Of a DNA stretch of 64,000 nucleotides, positions 62,380 to 64,000 are shown piece by piece. This DNA comes from Gammaproteobacteria bacterium (GTDB taxonomy: Bacteria > Pseudomonadota > Gammaproteobacteria > SZUA-140), in NCBI GenBank assembly GCA_016218365.1, contig JACREF010000011.1, forward strand, positions 135,094 to 199,093. Reading direction: 5' to 3'. Position 1 is the stretch's first letter, and each line of letters begins with the position of its first letter. The notes under the pieces are model-generated. The model did not search any database. It had not been told where the DNA came from and saw only the letters and a list, made by a program, of their open reading frames with translations. Made by a program: the position numbers and the translations under genes.

Positions 62380-63468
62380 ATGCCGAACTCTGAACGCTGG
62401 ATGTTGCAGGTCGCGATCGTTGTCGTCGTGACGCTGGTGGCGCATTTCGCCCAGCGCGTGATCCTGCGCCGGTTGAAGATTCGTGCCGAGCACACCACCA
62501 ATATCTGGGATGACATGCTGGTCGAGGCGCTGCACGGGCCGGCGGCCGCCTTGATCTGGATCACCGGCATTGCCTTTGCATTGCTGATCGTCGAATCCGA
62601 GACCGAGGCGGCGATCTTTGCCGCAGTGCGGCCGCTGCGTGATGTCGCGGTGCTGGTGACGCTGTGCTGGTTCGTGATCCGGATGATCTCCAGTGCCGAG
62701 CGGGTATTGCTGGCGCAGCAGCACGATCCCGGCGCCGAGCACCGGCTCGATGCGACGACGATCACGGCGCTGGCGCGCTTGTCACGCATCACCGTGCTGA
62801 TCATCTTCGTGCTGGTCGGGCTGCAGACGCTGGGCTTCAGCATCTCCGGCATCCTGGCCTTTGGCGGCATCGGCGGGGTGGCGGTCGGTTTTGCCGCCAA
62901 GGACCTGCTGTCGAATTTCTTCGGCGGCCTGATGCTGTATCTGGACCGGCCGTTTGCCATTGGTGATCAGATCCGCTCGCCGGATCGCGAGATGGAAGGT
63001 ATCGTTGAGGCCATCGGCTGGCGCATCACCCGGATCCGCACCCCGGAGAAACGCCTGCTGTATGTGCCGAACTCGGTGTTTTCAACCGTGCTGGTCGAGA
63101 ACATCACCCGCATCACCCATCGGCTGCTCAATGAGACGATCGGTATCCGCTATGATGATGCCGACAGGATCGGCGTCATCACCGCACAGATCCACCAGAT
63201 GCTGACCCGGCATCCGGATGTTGATGCTGATGAGACGCTGGTCGTCAATTTCAATCTGATGGGACCGTCGTCGCTGGACATCCTGGTCTGGGCCTATGTG
63301 CGCAGCACTGAGCGCGAACACTACCAGCAGGTCAAGCAGCAGCTGTTGATGTCTATCTATCAGATCATCCGCCAGCACGGTGCCGAGGTGGCGTTCCCGA
63401 CCCAGACCGTGTTGATGCCGGAGGTGGTGACGGTGATCAGCCCGTCTGCGGCCGCAATCAAACAATAA
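62380..63468 (+). CDS. Mechanosensitive ion channel, MscS family
   Basis: The 362-residue protein has several N-terminal membrane helices and the MscS pore and cytoplasmic beta domain: FGGIGGVAVGFAAKDLLSNFFGGLML near 165, DRPFAIGDQIRSPDREMEGIVEAIGWRITRIRTP, and VPNSVFSTVLVENITR. It relieves turgor on osmotic down-shock. It is longer than E. coli MscS (286 aa), as in YbdG/YnaI-like members. Confidence 0.92.
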   Translation: MPNSERWMLQVAIVVVVTLVAHFAQRVILRRLKIRAEHTTNIWDDMLVEALHGPAAALIWITGIAFALLIVESETEAAIFAAVRPLRDVAVLVTLCWFVIRMISSAERVLLAQQHDPGAEHRLDATTITALARLSRITVLIIFVLVGLQTLGFSISGILAFGGIGGVAVGFAAKDLLSNFFGGLMLYLDRPFAIGDQIRSPDREMEGIVEAIGWRITRIRTPEKRLLYVPNSVFSTVLVENITRITHRLLNETIGIRYDDADRIGVITAQIHQMLTRHPDVDADETLVVNFNLMGPSSLDILVWAYVRSTEREHYQQVKQQLLMSIYQIIRQHGAEVAFPTQTVLMPEVVTVISPSAAAIKQ

Positions 63469-63486
63469 TCCTTCCGGAGTTCACGC

Positions 63487-64000
63487 TTGAATACGTTGAT
63501 TCGTGTTGTTACGTTCTGTGGCGCGTTGTCATGGGCCGTTGTGGTGGGCGCTGAAGAATTTTCACCCTTTCAACCCTTGCCGCCCCAGCCGCCGATCCCG
63601 GCCGACAATGCCCTGAGCGATGACAAGGTCCAGCTCGGCCGTCAGCTGTATTTTGACCGGCGGCTGTCCTTCAATCAGGGCTTGTCATGCAACAGCTGTC
63701 ATGACCTGATGGCCGGCGGCGCTGACAACCGCGCGGCGGTGTCGAAGGGGGATGTCGGCCGTGCCGCCGCCCGTTCGGCGCCGACCTTGTGGAACGTCGC
63801 CTACCAGACGGTTTATTTCTGGGATGGACGTGCTGCCAGCCTCGAGGCGGCGCTCGCTGAGCATCTGACCAGTCCGACCGAGATGGCAATGCCGGATGAC
63901 AAGGCGCTGGTCGAGCGTTTGTCAGGTGCTTATAGCGATCAGTTTGAACGGGTGTTCAAAAAACAGGGTGAGTTCAATTACCAGAACATCACGCGCGCGC
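63487..64000 (+). CDS. Di-haem cytochrome c peroxidase, 5' part
   Basis: The gene runs off the window. From TTG 63487 (GGAG about 8 bases upstream) come a signal peptide of about 22 residues and QPPIPADNALSDDKVQLGRQLYFDRRLSFNQ. The first haem site CNSCH follows at 68-72, then SAPTLWNVAYQTVYFWDGRA. This is the CcpA/MauG family, which reduces hydrogen peroxide in the periplasm. The second haem region would lie downstream. Confidence 0.92.
   Translation, partial: MNTLIRVVTFCGALSWAVVVGAEEFSPFQPLPPQPPIPADNALSDDKVQLGRQLYFDRRLSFNQGLSCNSCHDLMAGGADNRAAVSKGDVGRAAARSAPTLWNVAYQTVYFWDGRAASLEAALAEHLTSPTEMAMPDDKALVERLSGAYSDQFERVFKKQGEFNYQNITRA

Overview
The window is high-GC proteobacterial DNA, most likely from a gammaproteobacterium. 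The supporting markers are an RfaH-type antiterminator with an ops site, an EPS-associated MarR-like regulator, a Wzy/Wzz-style glycan locus and REP-type palindromes. The species cannot be named from the sequence. No rRNA, tRNA, phage genes, CRISPR array or transposase gene was seen.

Layout. (i) 1-3.2 kb: the 3' end of a CusA-type metal efflux pump, followed by small Met/His-rich or YHS-domain envelope proteins that look like copper/silver handling genes. (ii) 3.2-12.3 kb: housekeeping and stress genes (WrbA, alpha-glucan phosphorylase, patatin, divergent chrA-chrB chromate genes, a cupredoxin, a LolA-like protein, an SRPBCC protein, a cardiolipin-synthase-like enzyme). (iii) 12.6-39.7 kb: a long surface-glycan locus, all on the + strand, that starts with a MarR-type regulator and rfaH. 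An exact ops motif (13654-13665) follows rfaH. Next come a PglK/MsbA-like ABC exporter and a nonulosonic-acid pathway (NeuA, NeuB, SDR, NeuC, CBS-nucleotidyltransferase, LegB-like dehydratase). After these come a HisF2/HisH2/amidotransferase triad for acetamidino modification, glycosyltransferases, a Wzy-like polymerase, AsnB, methyltransferases, a carbamoyltransferase, an SGNH + MBOAT O-acetylation pair and a WbpV-like SDR. (iv) 39.9-49.2 kb: a WbpL-like initiating transferase and a WbpM-like dehydratase, separated by about 6 kb of toxin-antitoxin debris and repeats. Only HipBA there looks intact; a MazF-type toxin, a HEPN gene and an AbiEii gene are broken. (v) 49.2-54.6 kb: galU, cysM, a Wzz-like protein, an exonuclease, a CYTH protein and galE. 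(vi) 54.6-64 kb: repeat-rich DNA carrying a dipeptide-type binding protein and two permeases, a TviB-type sugar dehydrogenase, an L,D-transpeptidase, nagZ, an MscS channel and the 5' end of a cytochrome c peroxidase.

The glycan genes suggest a polysaccharide begun by WbpM/WbpV/WbpL (QuiNAc/FucNAc-type initiating sugar on undecaprenyl phosphate) and extended by several glycosyltransferases. It probably carries a nonulosonic acid with acetamidino, O-acetyl, carbamoyl and methyl decorations. It would be flipped by the ABC exporter, since no Wzx is visible, and polymerised by Wzy under Wzz control.

The most unusual non-genic content is two families of miniature inverted-repeat elements. Family 1 (122-258 bp, ends GAATGGCACTTACTTAAG) has three copies flanked by 11-bp direct repeats. 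Family 2 (about 130 bp, ends GGAARCTCTGATTAATTC) has one copy with a 4-bp target duplication and a matching empty site elsewhere in the window. Three classes of palindromic REP-like repeats are also present.
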